Assembly (NCBI GenBank): GCA_034433305.1
Contig: DAOUAM010000013.1
Span: 1-38,262, forward strand
DNA length: 38,262 bases
Direction: 5' to 3'
Source: DAOUAM01 sp034433305
GTDB taxonomy: Bacteria > Chloroflexota > Dehalococcoidia > Lucifugimonadales > DAOUAM01
In this document: positions 1-8,849 of the stretch, piece by piece
How positions within the stretch are numbered: the stretch's first letter is position 1
Layout of the letters: every line of letters begins with the position of its first letter
The notes under the pieces: generated by a model
The model's database searches: none
What the model was told of the DNA's origin: nothing
Seen by the model: only the letters and a program-made list of their open reading frames with translations
Translations under genes and position numbers: made by a program

Positions 1-39
1 CAGTGCTGCCGGGCACGCATGGGCCGCCCGGCAGCACTG
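1..39 (-). terminator. Terminator-like hairpin after the binding-protein gene
   Basis: A perfect 14-bp inverted repeat (1-14 with 26-39, 11-nt loop) lies 15 bases beyond the stop of the minus-strand gene ending at 55. It is well placed to end the transporter operon. Any T-tract would fall outside the window, so intrinsic termination cannot be confirmed. Confidence 0.5.
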
Positions 40-54
40 CACAGCGTTACCCAG

Positions 55-1962
55 CTACTTGTCCAGCCACAGGTCGTATACCTTCAGGGTATTGTCCGAA
101 TTGAACCTGACCCACTTCTGGTCCGGGTACTGGTCCCACTTGACGTATGGCTGCATGAACCAGAAGGAAGGTGCATTCCCTGTCTTGACTCCACCCAGGG
201 CGAACTCCAGGTATACCTTCTGGGCCTCCCGGTAGAGCTTGTTCTGCTCGGCCACATCGAAGGTCTCCGCCGCGGCCCGCACCAGCCTGTCCATCTCCAT
301 CTGCTCGGGGCTGGTGTTCCAGCCGCCGGCGTTAAGCTCGCCGCCATACTGCATGTAGGAGTTCAGCGTCCCGGATGGATGTGGCCGCAGGCCGAACCCG
401 CGCAGGGAGAAGCCTGCCTCCTTTGTCACGAACGTCTTTCGCTGCTCCTCGCCGGCGCCGATCTGTATCTCCACCCGGAAGCCTACGGCCTCGTAGTAGG
501 CCTTCATCAGCTCGGCCCTGGCAACGTTGGCGCGGCTGGACGTGGCGATCATGGTCATCTTCTGGGATGGCAGGTCAAAGCAGCCCAGCGCCTTCTGCTC
601 CTCTGTGCATGTGAACGGTCCCAGCGTGTCCAGGGGGAGGGAGACGCCCTTCTCCCTGGCGTACTCCACCAGGAGTTCTCGCGCGCGCTGCGGGTTATAG
701 GGGAAGGGGAACTGGTCTTCTGGCACCTCGTAGCTGGCGGGATGGCCAGGCGGCAGCACCGACCCTCTGTATATATAGCCCTCGCCGCCTGCCAGGGCCT
801 TGTTCCACCCATTCCGATCCACAGCCATTTGAGCAGCCATCCTCACGCGGATGTCGTTGAAAGGCGCCCTGGCCGCGTTGTAGTGGTCCAGGGATGGGCC
901 GCTGTAGCCCTTGAACTCCTGCATGCCCGCGCGCCGCAGGGCAGCGATGGAGTCCGTGGCGCCAGCCGAAATGGACGCGGCTTCTAGCTGGCCCGCCTCC
1001 ATGGCAGCGGCGCGCACCCGGTCATCGGGCATCTCTTCCCACCGCCAGGCGTCCAGGTAAGGCGCGCCCTCTCTCCAGTAGTCGGGGAACTTCTCAAAGG
1101 TTGTATGGCTGCCGGTGACCCACTCCTTTACCCTGAATGGGCCGGTGCCGGCCGGATTGTTATAGAAGCCGTCCAGCCCGCGCTCCTGGAAGGCAGTGGG
1201 GGAGAACGGCATTCCAACGTTCATCCCCAGGTTGGTGATGATGGGCGCGAAGACGCGTTCCAGGTGTACCGTGACGGTGCGGTCGTCTATTACCTCCACT
1301 GACTCGATGGCGTCTATGGAAGGAGCGTATATGACCGCGTTGGCCGGGTCCAGCGTCCACTCCAGGCTGAACTTCACTGCCTGGGCGTTGAAATCGGTGC
1401 CGTCGTGGAACTTGGCTTCCCTCAGATGGAAGGTGACAGCCTTCCCGTCGGGCGCTACGTCGAAGGAAGTCGCCATGGACTTCTCGCGGAGCCACTCCGA
1501 GTCAGGGCCGTAGGCTGTGATGGGGTCGCCCACGGTCATGGCCCATGCAGCGCCAGCGCCGCCGCTATATGCGACGAAGAACAGGTGCTCCGCGTTGGGG
1601 GCCATGCCATAGCGAAGGACGCCACCAGGCTTGCCAGTCCTGGCCTGAGGTGTTGGCGGTGGTGGCACGGGCGTAGGCTGGCCCACTGGCACCGGCGTCG
1701 CCGTGGGCCGAGGCGCCGCCGTGGGCGTAGGCTGGCCTGGAGCTGCTGTCGGGGCCGCTGGCGCCCTGGTCGGCGTGGCCTGGGGCGCTGCCGTGGGCTG
1801 GCCTGGAGCAGCCGTGGGCTGGGCTGCTGGAGGACTGGTCGGCGTGGCCGGTGCCGAGGTAGGCCGCGGTGTGGGCGACTCCTCAGCCGACCCGCAGGCC
1901 ACGGCTATCAGGCCCACCAGCGCCACAAGAACGGATACCAGTCCGATTACTCTGCGGTCCAT
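55..1962 (-). CDS. ABC transporter substrate-binding lipoprotein, SBP_bac_5 (DppA/OppA) family
   Basis: This is the extracytoplasmic solute-binding protein of a peptide/nickel-type ABC importer, probably membrane-anchored by lipid. The start is placed at the ATG at 1960-1962, 635 aa, because GGAGGGG lies five bases upstream; an earlier in-frame ATG at 1974 overlaps that Shine-Dalgarno sequence. The N-terminus has basic residues, a hydrophobic stretch and a lipobox ending in ACGS. A Pro/Thr/Ala/Gln-rich linker of about 80 residues follows, then the family-5 binding domain starting near GGVLRYG. It closely resembles the protein at 4070-5944 and follows the DppB/DppC permease genes. The ligand is unknown; the neighbouring CoA-transferases hint at an organic acid or amide rather than a peptide, but that is inference. 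Confidence 0.9.
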   Translation of the reverse strand: MDRRVIGLVSVLVALVGLIAVACGSAEESPTPRPTSAPATPTSPPAAQPTAAPGQPTAAPQATPTRAPAAPTAAPGQPTPTAAPRPTATPVPVGQPTPVPPPPTPQARTGKPGGVLRYGMAPNAEHLFFVAYSGGAGAAWAMTVGDPITAYGPDSEWLREKSMATSFDVAPDGKAVTFHLREAKFHDGTDFNAQAVKFSLEWTLDPANAVIYAPSIDAIESVEVIDDRTVTVHLERVFAPIITNLGMNVGMPFSPTAFQERGLDGFYNNPAGTGPFRVKEWVTGSHTTFEKFPDYWREGAPYLDAWRWEEMPDDRVRAAAMEAGQLEAASISAGATDSIAALRRAGMQEFKGYSGPSLDHYNAARAPFNDIRVRMAAQMAVDRNGWNKALAGGEGYIYRGSVLPPGHPASYEVPEDQFPFPYNPQRARELLVEYAREKGVSLPLDTLGPFTCTEEQKALGCFDLPSQKMTMIATSSRANVARAELMKAYYEAVGFRVEIQIGAGEEQRKTFVTKEAGFSLRGFGLRPHPSGTLNSYMQYGGELNAGGWNTSPEQMEMDRLVRAAAETFDVAEQNKLYREAQKVYLEFALGGVKTGNAPSFWFMQPYVKWDQYPDQKWVRFNSDNTLKVYDLWLDK

Positions 1963-2032
1963 ACGCCCCTCCATCGCAAGAATTAGCTCACCCAAGGTAT
2001 AGCCTCCGGGTCGGCACGGCGGCCCAAAACCC

Positions 2033-2959
2033 TCAGACGACGCCCCGCAGCCGGGGGTCCAGGGCGTCCCTCAGTCCGTCGCCGACGAAGTTGAAGGACA
2101 GTACCAGCAGGAATATGGCAAGCCCCGGTGCCAGCGACAGCCACGGCGCAGTGTACATGTTCCGGAAGGCCATGTCCAGCATGCCTCCCCAGGTGGGCGT
2201 CGGCGGCGTCACACCGATACCCAGGAAACTCAGCCCCGCCTCTCCCAGGATGGCGAAGCCCATGCCCAGGCTGGCCTGCACGATGACCGGCTGTATCGAG
2301 TTGGGGAAAACGTGCACCGCCAACTGGCGGAAGCTGGAAGCGCCAACAGCCCTGGCCGCCGTCACGTACTCGCGCTGCTTCACTGACAGCGCCTGGCTTC
2401 TCACCAGCCGCGATTGCGTTGTTGCCAGGTTAAGCCCCAGGGCAATGGCCACGCTGAGGACGCCGCCGCCCACTACCAGCAGAATGATCATGGCCAGCAG
2501 AAGGGAGGGTATGGCAATCTTGGCGTCCACGATGCGCATGATGATGTGGTCCACCCACCCGCCGAAGAAGGCCGCGCACAGTCCCAGAGGCACACCAAGG
2601 GCCGCGGCGAAGGCAACGCTGCCCAGGCCCACTATCAGCGACACTCGCGCCCCGTAGAACAGGCGGGAGAGCTGGTCACGCCCAACGTGGTCGAGGCCCA
2701 GCGGGTGCGCCCACGACGGCTTCTGGAGGGCGTTGATGGGGTCCACCTTGTAGGGGTCCGCAGGCGAAATGACACCCGCGAATATTGCCACGAAGATGAC
2801 GATGCCTATGTAGGTCAGCCCAAAGACCGAGAGCTTGTGCCGCAGCAGAGTGCGCAGAGTGTAGGACTGCAAAGGCACCTTCAGCCACGAGAGCACTCCC
2901 CTCTCTGCCGTAGCCGGCCTATGCCCTCTTTCCAGGGTCTGCTCAGTCTGGTTAACCAT
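2033..2959 (-). CDS. ABC transporter permease, DppC/OppC type
   Basis: Inner-membrane permease subunit of a peptide/nickel-type importer, 308 aa. The ATG at 2957-2959 overlaps the stop of the upstream permease gene (ATGGTTAA) and has GAGG eight bases before it, so it is preferred to the in-frame codon at 2986. The N-terminal 30-40 residues are polar. They are followed by the OppC-type first membrane segment (residues near SVFGLTYIGIVIF), a periplasmic loop ending in HPLGLDHVGRDQLSR, and the binding-protein-dependent permease domain. The EAA-type coupling motif is visible around EYVTAARAVGAS. It is cotranscribed with the DppB-type gene and pairs with it. No ATP-binding subunit for this transporter is seen in the window. 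Confidence 0.92.
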   Translation of the reverse strand: MVNQTEQTLERGHRPATAERGVLSWLKVPLQSYTLRTLLRHKLSVFGLTYIGIVIFVAIFAGVISPADPYKVDPINALQKPSWAHPLGLDHVGRDQLSRLFYGARVSLIVGLGSVAFAAALGVPLGLCAAFFGGWVDHIIMRIVDAKIAIPSLLLAMIILLVVGGGVLSVAIALGLNLATTQSRLVRSQALSVKQREYVTAARAVGASSFRQLAVHVFPNSIQPVIVQASLGMGFAILGEAGLSFLGIGVTPPTPTWGGMLDMAFRNMYTAPWLSLAPGLAIFLLVLSFNFVGDGLRDALDPRLRGVV

Positions 2960-3905
2960 AACGTATCCTCGGGTCCAGGACTCCATAGAGAATATCAGTC
3001 AGAAGGTTGGCAAAGAGGACACTCATGCTTACCAGCATCACGACTACCTGGACGACCGGGAAGTCAGACACCTGCAAGGCGTTCACTGCCAGCCTCCCAA
3101 CCCCAGGCCAGCTAAACATGGTCTCGATGATGACAGAGCCCGCGAAGATGTCCCCCAGGCGCAAGCCCAGGATGGTAACCACCGGCAGCAGGCTGTTGCG
3201 GAGGGCATGCACAAGGATAACGCGCTTCTCGGCCAGGCCCTTGGCCCGGGCTGTACGCACATAGTCCTCACGCAGCACCTCCAGCAGCGCCGAGCGGGTC
3301 TGACGCATGATAGTGGCCGAGCCGGCCAGTCCCAGGGCCAGCGTGGGCAGGATGAGATGACGTATCCCCGCTACCGGCTCCTTGTAAATCAGGGCCGAGC
3401 CGTGAGTGGGCAGCCACTGCACAAATACGCCGAACAGGAGTATCAGCATCAGTGCCAGCCAGAAGTTGGGGACCGCCACGCCGAACATGGCGAAGCTGGT
3501 GGCAGCCATGTCCATGATGGAGTTACGCTTCAGCGCAGCGATGATGCCAGTGGTCACCCCGATGACGGTGGAGAGCAGCAGGGCCGCCGCCGCAAGCTGG
3601 AGTGTGTAGGGCAGCCTCAAGCGGAACTCCTCCAGCACCGGGCGCCTGCTCCTGAAGGAGTTGCCCCAGTCCCCCGTGAAAATGCCCTTGATCCAGGACA
3701 GGTACTGCATTGGCAGCGGGCGGTCCAGGCCCAGGTCACGGCGCAGCGTCTCGTACTGCTCCCGAGTGATGCCCTCGCCGTCACGGCCTATCATGGCGTA
3801 TATGGGGTCGTTGGGGACAATTCGCACCAGCACGAAGACCATCAGGCTGATGATGAACATCACCGGGACCATCTGCAAGAGGCGATTTACAATGTACTTT
3901 TTCAC
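2952..3905 (-). CDS. ABC transporter permease, DppB/OppB type
   Basis: Inner-membrane permease of the same importer, 317 aa, the usual DppB length. It starts with GTG at 3903-3905, preceded by GAGGA. The first membrane segment begins immediately (KKYIVNRLLQMVPVMFIISL), typical of DppB. It is followed by the conserved LVRIVPNDP region, the LGLDRPLPMQYLSW segment, and the EAA loop around DYVRTARAKGLAEKRV. The C-terminus ends with LDPRIRYG, typical of the family. It lies about 165 bases after the binding protein at 4070-5944 and overlaps the DppC-type gene by eight bases, so the two permeases are almost certainly coexpressed. Confidence 0.93.
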   Translation of the reverse strand: MKKYIVNRLLQMVPVMFIISLMVFVLVRIVPNDPIYAMIGRDGEGITREQYETLRRDLGLDRPLPMQYLSWIKGIFTGDWGNSFRSRRPVLEEFRLRLPYTLQLAAAALLLSTVIGVTTGIIAALKRNSIMDMAATSFAMFGVAVPNFWLALMLILLFGVFVQWLPTHGSALIYKEPVAGIRHLILPTLALGLAGSATIMRQTRSALLEVLREDYVRTARAKGLAEKRVILVHALRNSLLPVVTILGLRLGDIFAGSVIIETMFSWPGVGRLAVNALQVSDFPVVQVVVMLVSMSVLFANLLTDILYGVLDPRIRYG

Positions 3906-4015
3906 AGCCTGTCCTCAGAGGGCGATAAGAGAGGGCAATGGTCTGGTGCCGTAAGTATCTATTAAACTAAAGATGATTATCAAGCCCCGGTGCCCTTGGA
4001 GTAACCAGCTGAAGG

Positions 4016-4052
4016 GACGAGGGAGAGGGAGCAAGGCACCCCCTCCCTCGTC
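4016..4052 (-). terminator. Hairpin between binding protein and permease genes
   Basis: A 10-bp perfect inverted repeat (4016-4025 with 4043-4052) lies just after the stop of the binding-protein gene. There is no T-run on the minus strand. It may reduce rather than end transcription into the permeases or stabilise the lipoprotein mRNA, as is common after binding-protein genes of ABC operons. Confidence 0.4.
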
Positions 4053-4069
4053 GTCTCCAACCTGTCAGG

Positions 4070-5944
4070 CTACCTCTCCAGCCAGGCGAAGTAGAACTTG
4101 GCGTTGTTGTCGGACGGGAAGAGCATCCACTTGTCGCCGCCGGCCCACTTGACCCAGGGCTGCACAAACCAGTAGCTGGGCAGGTTGGCGGTCTTTACAC
4201 CACCGAAGCACTCCTCCATCCAGATCTTCTGGGCCTGCTTGTACATGTCAGCCTGCACGGCGAGGTCGAAGGACCTGGCGGCATCCTCCAGCAACCGCTG
4301 GACCTCGAGCTGCTTGGGGTCGGTGTTATAGGCGCCCATGTTCCAGTAACCACCATAGCCCATATAGGAGTCCAGCGTCCCGGATGGATGGGGGCGCAGG
4401 CCGACACCTCTCAACGAGAAGCCTGCTTCCTTGGTCACGAAGGTCTTCCTCTCCTCGTTGCCGCCGCCCAGGAGGACCTCGATCTTGAACCCTATGGCCT
4501 CGTAAAAGGCCTTGGAGACCTCAGCGCGGGCCACGTTGGTAGTGGTGGCCGGGGCGATCATGATGATAGGCCCGGCGGGAAGCGGCTGCGCGTTGAACCG
4601 GTCTATCTGCTCCTGAGTAGGCGTGAAGGGGCCCATAGTATCTATAGGCAGCGTAAGGCCCTTCTCCCTGGCATACTCCTCGATCATCTGGCGGGCCTTC
4701 TCAGGGTCGTACCTGTAAGGGAATTCCTCCTCTGGGACGACGAAGGCCGCCCAGTGGTTAATGGGCACCATCTGGCCACGGTAAGGCGTGCCCTCGCCAT
4801 TGGCGATAGCCTTGTTCCAGGCATCCCGGTCCATGGCCATCTGCAGGGCGCAGCGCACGCGCTTGTCGTTGAAGGGCGCTCTGCTTGCGTTGAAGTGGTC
4901 GTAGGTGGGGCCAGAGTACCCCTTGAGTTCCTTGGCCCCGCGAGTGCCACGAGCGGTGGTCAGCGGCTCGACGGCACCCGAACCCAACTCGATCATGTCA
5001 AGCTGCCCTGTCCTGAACCCAGCGGCGCGCACCCGCTCGTCGGGTATCTCCTGCCACTGCCAGCCGTCCAGGTAGGGCTTGCCCCTGTTCCAATAGTCCT
5101 GGAACCTCTCGAAGTCAATGTAGCTGCCCGGCACCCATTCCTTGACCATGAAAGGCCCGGTACCAACGGGCTTGGTGGCGAAGCCGTCCCTTCCCGCCTT
5201 CTGGAAGGCCGTGGGGGAGAAGGCCAGGCCAGACCGCAGGCCCAGGTTGGTGATGATGGGGGCATACACCCTGCTGGTGTGTATCTGCAGGGTGTAGTCG
5301 TCCAGGGCATCCACCCTGTCTATGCTGTTGATCTGGCTGCTCCAGATAACGCTGTTCTTGGGGTCCAGCGCCCACTCCAGGTTGAACTCGTGGGCACGGG
5401 CGTTATAGGGCGTGCCGTCGTGGAACTTCACGCCCTGGCGCAGATGGAAGGTAATAGTCTGTCCGTCCTGGCCGATGTCCCAGGACTGGGCCAGGGACTT
5501 CTCCAGGTACGGCTCCGAGTCCGGGCCGTACTCCACCAGGGGGTCGCTGACGGTGTGGACCCAGCTAGAGTTGCCACCGCCGCTGACCGTGACAAAGAAC
5601 ATCTGCTCCGACTGGGCCTCGCGGCCAACCTTCAGGATGCCGCCGTACTGGGGCGTCAGGCCGGCCTCGGGTGTGGGCGCCACGGGGGTGCGCAGCGCTG
5701 GCGCGGCGGCCGGCTCGGCCTGGGCCACTGTCGGCAGGGGCGCCGCAGTGGGCGCCGGGAGAGGCGTGGCCGGCTGCTAGGGCGCCTGAGTGGCCGCTGT
5801 CACAGGGGCAGCCGTGGGCGCGGGCGCTGGCTGCGCCGGCGCCTGTGGCGTCGTCGGCTCCTCGGCGGCACCACAGGCCAGCGCGGCCATGCCCAGCAGG
5901 GCCGCAACGCCTGCCAGTACCATGAGACCCCCTTTACCTCTCAT
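4070..5944 (-). CDS. ABC transporter substrate-binding lipoprotein (SBP_bac_5), interrupted by an in-frame TAG
   Basis: Second solute-binding lipoprotein of the importer and clear paralogue of the product of 55-1962: both share the GPDSE, HPSGTLxSYM and WFxQPxVKW regions. The start is the ATG at 5942-5944, with GGAGGAGGG upstream. A signal peptide with lipobox LACGA and a Pro/Ala/Gln linker follow. At codon 56 (5777-5779) the frame meets TAG, then continues in the same frame through the rest of the linker and a complete binding domain (to 4070). Read through, it has 624 codons plus the stop. No Shine-Dalgarno sequence is seen near the next possible start (GTG at 5728), so downstream re-initiation looks unlikely. 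Recent nonsense mutation, amber readthrough or a base error are all possible. The rest of the frame shows no decay. Confidence 0.85.
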
Positions 5945-6025
5945 ACCAGTACCCTCCTCCCTCGTTGCTAAGTATTTCCAGCGAAAAGGCCCCCCTTGCG
6001 GCATGGTCAAGCCCGTGGGAGGCTC

Positions 6026-7198
6026 CTAAAAAATGACCTGCTGCTCCACCAGGCGGGCCACTTCGGACTCAGGCAGGCCCAACAACTCCTGGTACACATA
6101 GTGGTTGTGCTGGCCCAACTCGGGCGCGGCCGACCAGTGGAACTGGCGGCTGTCATCGAACTTCCAGGGCACCGTCGGCAGCTCGCGCCACTGGCCGTCG
6201 CTGGTCTGCAAGCGCACAAAATACCCGCTCTCCCGGAGCTGCGGGTCCTGGAATACACGGGAGATGTCCAGGGAAGGGCCGGCCGGCACCCCCGCCTCCT
6301 GGAGCAGCCGCATGGCCTCATAGTCTCTGACGCCACGCGTCCACTCGGTGATGGCCGCGTCAATCATGTCCTGGTGCGCCCGGCGGCCCTCCGCGCTGGC
6401 AAACCTCGGGTCGGCTGCCAGGTCGGGCCTGCCTATGACACGGCACAATGCCTGCCACTCTTCGTCACGGGTCACGGCGATGGCTACCCACGTGTCTGGC
6501 TCCGAGCAATGGTACACACCATGGGGGGCGTACCAGTCGTCCCGGTTGCCCATAGGCTCCTTGAGGCGGTTGTTCATCTGGTAGTCCAGGATGGCTTCAG
6601 GGATGGTGGCGCTGAGGGCCTCGGCCATGGAGAAGTCAATATACTGGCCCTCGCCCGTGCGCGCCCGGTGTTCCAGCGCGGCCACGGTCACCATCGCCAA
6701 CTCCATGCCCACCCACGGGTCGGCCCACAGGCCGCCCTTGATAGGCTCCCTGCCCGGGTAGCCGGAGATGGAGTTCCAGCCGGTGTAGTACTGAAGGAGG
6801 CTGCCATAGGCCACATAGTCCTTGTCAGGGCCGGTGTGACCGGTCCCCGAGGAGGACACAAGGATAATATCGGGCTTTTCGGCCTTGAGCACCTCGTAGC
6901 CCATGCCCAGGCGCTCGAAGACGCCCGCCGCGAAGTTCTCAACTACCACGTCGGCCGTGGCTACTAGCTGTTTGGCGATTTGCAGGCCCTCGGGGGTGGA
7001 GATGTTGAGGGCGCAGTAGAGCTTGGACTGGTTATAGACCTGGAATGCGGCCCCCCTGGTGGACGGGTCAGGGCGGCGGGCGCTGCCGATCTTGATTACC
7101 TCCGCGCCCATAGCGCCCAGGAACCGCGCCGCCGTCGGCCCGGCGATAATCCAGCTAAAGTCAAGGACTCTGATTCCTTCCAGAGGCAAGCGCTCCAT
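6026..7198 (-). CDS. Family III CoA-transferase (CaiB/BaiF), Asp-type partner
   Basis: Predicted CoA-transferase that moves CoA between carboxylic acids, 390 aa, close to the usual length. The N-terminal Rossmann-like part reads LEGIRVLDFSWIIAGP and GAEVIKIGS. The family's catalytic Asp is most likely D160 (WADPWVG), followed by the RTGEGQYIDFSMAEA segment. The start ATG has GGAG six bases before it, inside the end of the preceding gene, so the two are translationally close. This protein matches the second half of the fused transferase at 11711-14185. It probably forms a heteromer with the product of 7202-8392. The acid substrates are not known. It lies 82 bases ahead of the binding-protein gene in the same direction. 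Confidence 0.9.
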   Translation of the reverse strand: MERLPLEGIRVLDFSWIIAGPTAARFLGAMGAEVIKIGSARRPDPSTRGAAFQVYNQSKLYCALNISTPEGLQIAKQLVATADVVVENFAAGVFERLGMGYEVLKAEKPDIILVSSSGTGHTGPDKDYVAYGSLLQYYTGWNSISGYPGREPIKGGLWADPWVGMELAMVTVAALEHRARTGEGQYIDFSMAEALSATIPEAILDYQMNNRLKEPMGNRDDWYAPHGVYHCSEPDTWVAIAVTRDEEWQALCRVIGRPDLAADPRFASAEGRRAHQDMIDAAITEWTRGVRDYEAMRLLQEAGVPAGPSLDISRVFQDPQLRESGYFVRLQTSDGQWRELPTVPWKFDDSRQFHWSAAPELGQHNHYVYQELLGLPESEVARLVEQQVIF

Positions 7199-7201
7199 AG
7201 G

Positions 7202-8392
7202 TCACTCCAGGTTGCCCAGTATCTCGTCATTGTGTTGCCCCAGGAGCGGCGCCGGTCTGGCGCCAAGGGGCAGAGGGGTATTGGGGAGGCGGTAGGCCAC
7301 TCCGGGGTACTGGAAAGTCCCCGCCACGGGGTGCGTCAACTCCACCCAGAACTGGCGGAAGGCCAGGTGAGCGTCCTTGAGCAGGTCTGCCACGGTATTC
7401 ACCGGGAAGCAGGGTATGCGGCGGTCCTGGCCCCAGCGCGCGATGTCGTGCTTGGAGTGCTGGCGGCTCCACTGGCTGAGCAACTCCCACAACTCAGGGG
7501 CGTGGCGCTGCCTGGCCTCGCGGGTGGCGAAGCGCTCGTCTTTGGCCCAAGGTGGGTTGCCCATGACCTCCAGCCAGCGCTCCCACTGGGCGTCCTCCCT
7601 GGGGGAAATGGCCACATACCCGTCCTTGCAGGGCAGCACGCCCCCTATGGCGCCAACCATGCCGCCGATGGCGGCCTCCTTCACCTGTTTCTGGTCGCGA
7701 GTCGGCGCCGGCCGGCCGTAGGCCGCGTTGGCCAGCCCGCTGATAAGCTGTGTGACCATCGCCTCATAGGAGGAAATGGAAAGGTGGCAGCCCTGGCCGG
7801 TCATGCGCTTGCGGTAGAGGGCCATGAGAGTTGCCGTGGCAGCGGCCAACCCGGCCACGAATTCGGACTGATGGCCGCCGGCCCTTATGGGCGGGTCGTT
7901 GTCCGGGTCCTGTACTGGCCCCAGAAGGCCGTGAGCGTGGCCGCTCATGTGGAACAGGACCAGGTCGGTGGCCCTGTACTGGGCATAGGGGCCCCAGTGG
8001 CCGAAGGGTGTTATAGAGGTATAGATGAGGCCGGGGCAGGTCTCGTGCAGAGAGTCGTAGCCCAGCCCCCAGCGCTCCATCTGGCCGGGGGGCAGGTTCT
8101 CCACCAGTATATCAGCCGTCTTCGCCAGGGCCCGCAGGCGCCTTGCACCCTCGGAGGAGGCCAGGTCCAGGGTTACCCCCAGCTTGTTGGCATTGAGGGC
8201 AAGGAACAGGCCGCTCTTCTCAGGATGAGGCTCGTCCCCAGGGAAAGGCCCCATCCGACGCGCCACGTCTCCTTCGGGCGGCTCCACTTTTATAACCTCG
8301 GCCCCGAGGTTGGCAAAGACCCTCGTGCAGTAGGGCCCTGATACTTCCTGCCCCACGTCGAGGACTCTAACACCCGGCAACAGGCCCGACAT
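7202..8392 (-). CDS. Family III CoA-transferase (CaiB/BaiF), Glu-type partner
   Basis: Predicted CoA-transferase family III subunit, 396 aa, first gene of the minus-strand operon. The N-terminal motif GVRVLDVGQEVSGPYC and the region AEVIKVEPPEGDVARR are characteristic. At the position of the catalytic Asp there is a Glu (E177, in HQSEFVAGL), as in the first half of the fused homologue at 11711. This may mean a non-catalytic or altered subunit that works with the Asp-type partner three bases downstream. The ATG at 8390-8392 has only a weak ribosome site (GAGAT), with an untranslated leader of about 30 bases from the promoter at 8430-8457. Confidence 0.9.
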   Translation of the reverse strand: MSGLLPGVRVLDVGQEVSGPYCTRVFANLGAEVIKVEPPEGDVARRMGPFPGDEPHPEKSGLFLALNANKLGVTLDLASSEGARRLRALAKTADILVENLPPGQMERWGLGYDSLHETCPGLIYTSITPFGHWGPYAQYRATDLVLFHMSGHAHGLLGPVQDPDNDPPIRAGGHQSEFVAGLAAATATLMALYRKRMTGQGCHLSISSYEAMVTQLISGLANAAYGRPAPTRDQKQVKEAAIGGMVGAIGGVLPCKDGYVAISPREDAQWERWLEVMGNPPWAKDERFATREARQRHAPELWELLSQWSRQHSKHDIARWGQDRRIPCFPVNTVADLLKDAHLAFRQFWVELTHPVAGTFQYPGVAYRLPNTPLPLGARPAPLLGQHNDEILGNLE

Positions 8393-8429
8393 ACATCTCT
8401 ACCCGCTGTGTCAGTAAAGTGCCGCAGCA

Positions 8430-8457
8430 ATTCTACACCAAGATATTGCCTTGTCAA
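8430..8457 (-). promoter_or_regulatory. Sigma-70-type promoter of the CoA-transferase/ABC operon
   Basis: On the minus strand TTGACA (8457-8452) is followed after 16 bases by TAGAAT (8435-8430). The predicted transcript would begin near 8423 and reach the ATG at 8392 after about 30 bases. Confidence 0.6.
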
Positions 8458-8766
8458 GGACACCAGCCGGAAGGGAGTGTGTGCAAAAAGTCACGCGGTT
8501 ATGGCTGTCTTACCAGTGCAGGGGCAGCAATTCTTGTGGTTTTCGACATATTCCCCGGATATGCTGTGCAATTATACCGTTCCCGTCCCCGGACAGAGGT
8601 ATGTGAATTCCTTCAGCATGCCCGTGCAATCTTTTAGAGCCAATAGTGCCCGCGCAGGTTTCCGCGAGGCCGTACGGGCAAGCGCCAGGGAAATCCATAC
8701 CCTGCCAGGTTACCGCCCCTGCCGACGTAACAAAAGCTCTTTATGCATCCAATAAAATTTATAGTA
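8458..8766. other. Intergenic stretch without a recognisable gene
   Basis: This part of the divergent interval between the minus-strand CoA-transferase operon and the plus-strand selenoprotein operon has no open frame with a ribosome site or family resemblance. It becomes AT-rich towards 8740-8790, just ahead of the plus-strand promoter. I see no tRNA or strong hairpin. Confidence 0.4.
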
Positions 8767-8795
8767 TTGACATTTAAAATAAACTACCTTAGAGT
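8767..8795 (+). promoter_or_regulatory. Promoter of the selenoprotein operon
   Basis: TTGACA (8767-8772), a 17-base AT-rich spacer and TAGAGT (8790-8795). Transcription would start near 8802, about 48 bases before the ATG at 8850. The -35 is perfect and the -10 matches four of six positions. Confidence 0.55.
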
Positions 8796-8849
8796 CTGGC
8801 ATATAGTCGGCGCTGGCCGGTGAAGGCGGCTGCAAGAGGAGGGATGGAC

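Noticed and set aside
5777..5779. TAG as pyrrolysine codon
   Set aside because: The codon lies in a low-complexity linker of a lipoprotein, not in a methylamine methyltransferase, and no pyl genes are seen.
8408..8755. Possible small genes in the interval before the selenoprotein operon
   Set aside because: The open frames have no ribosome site, unusual composition and no recognisable family.
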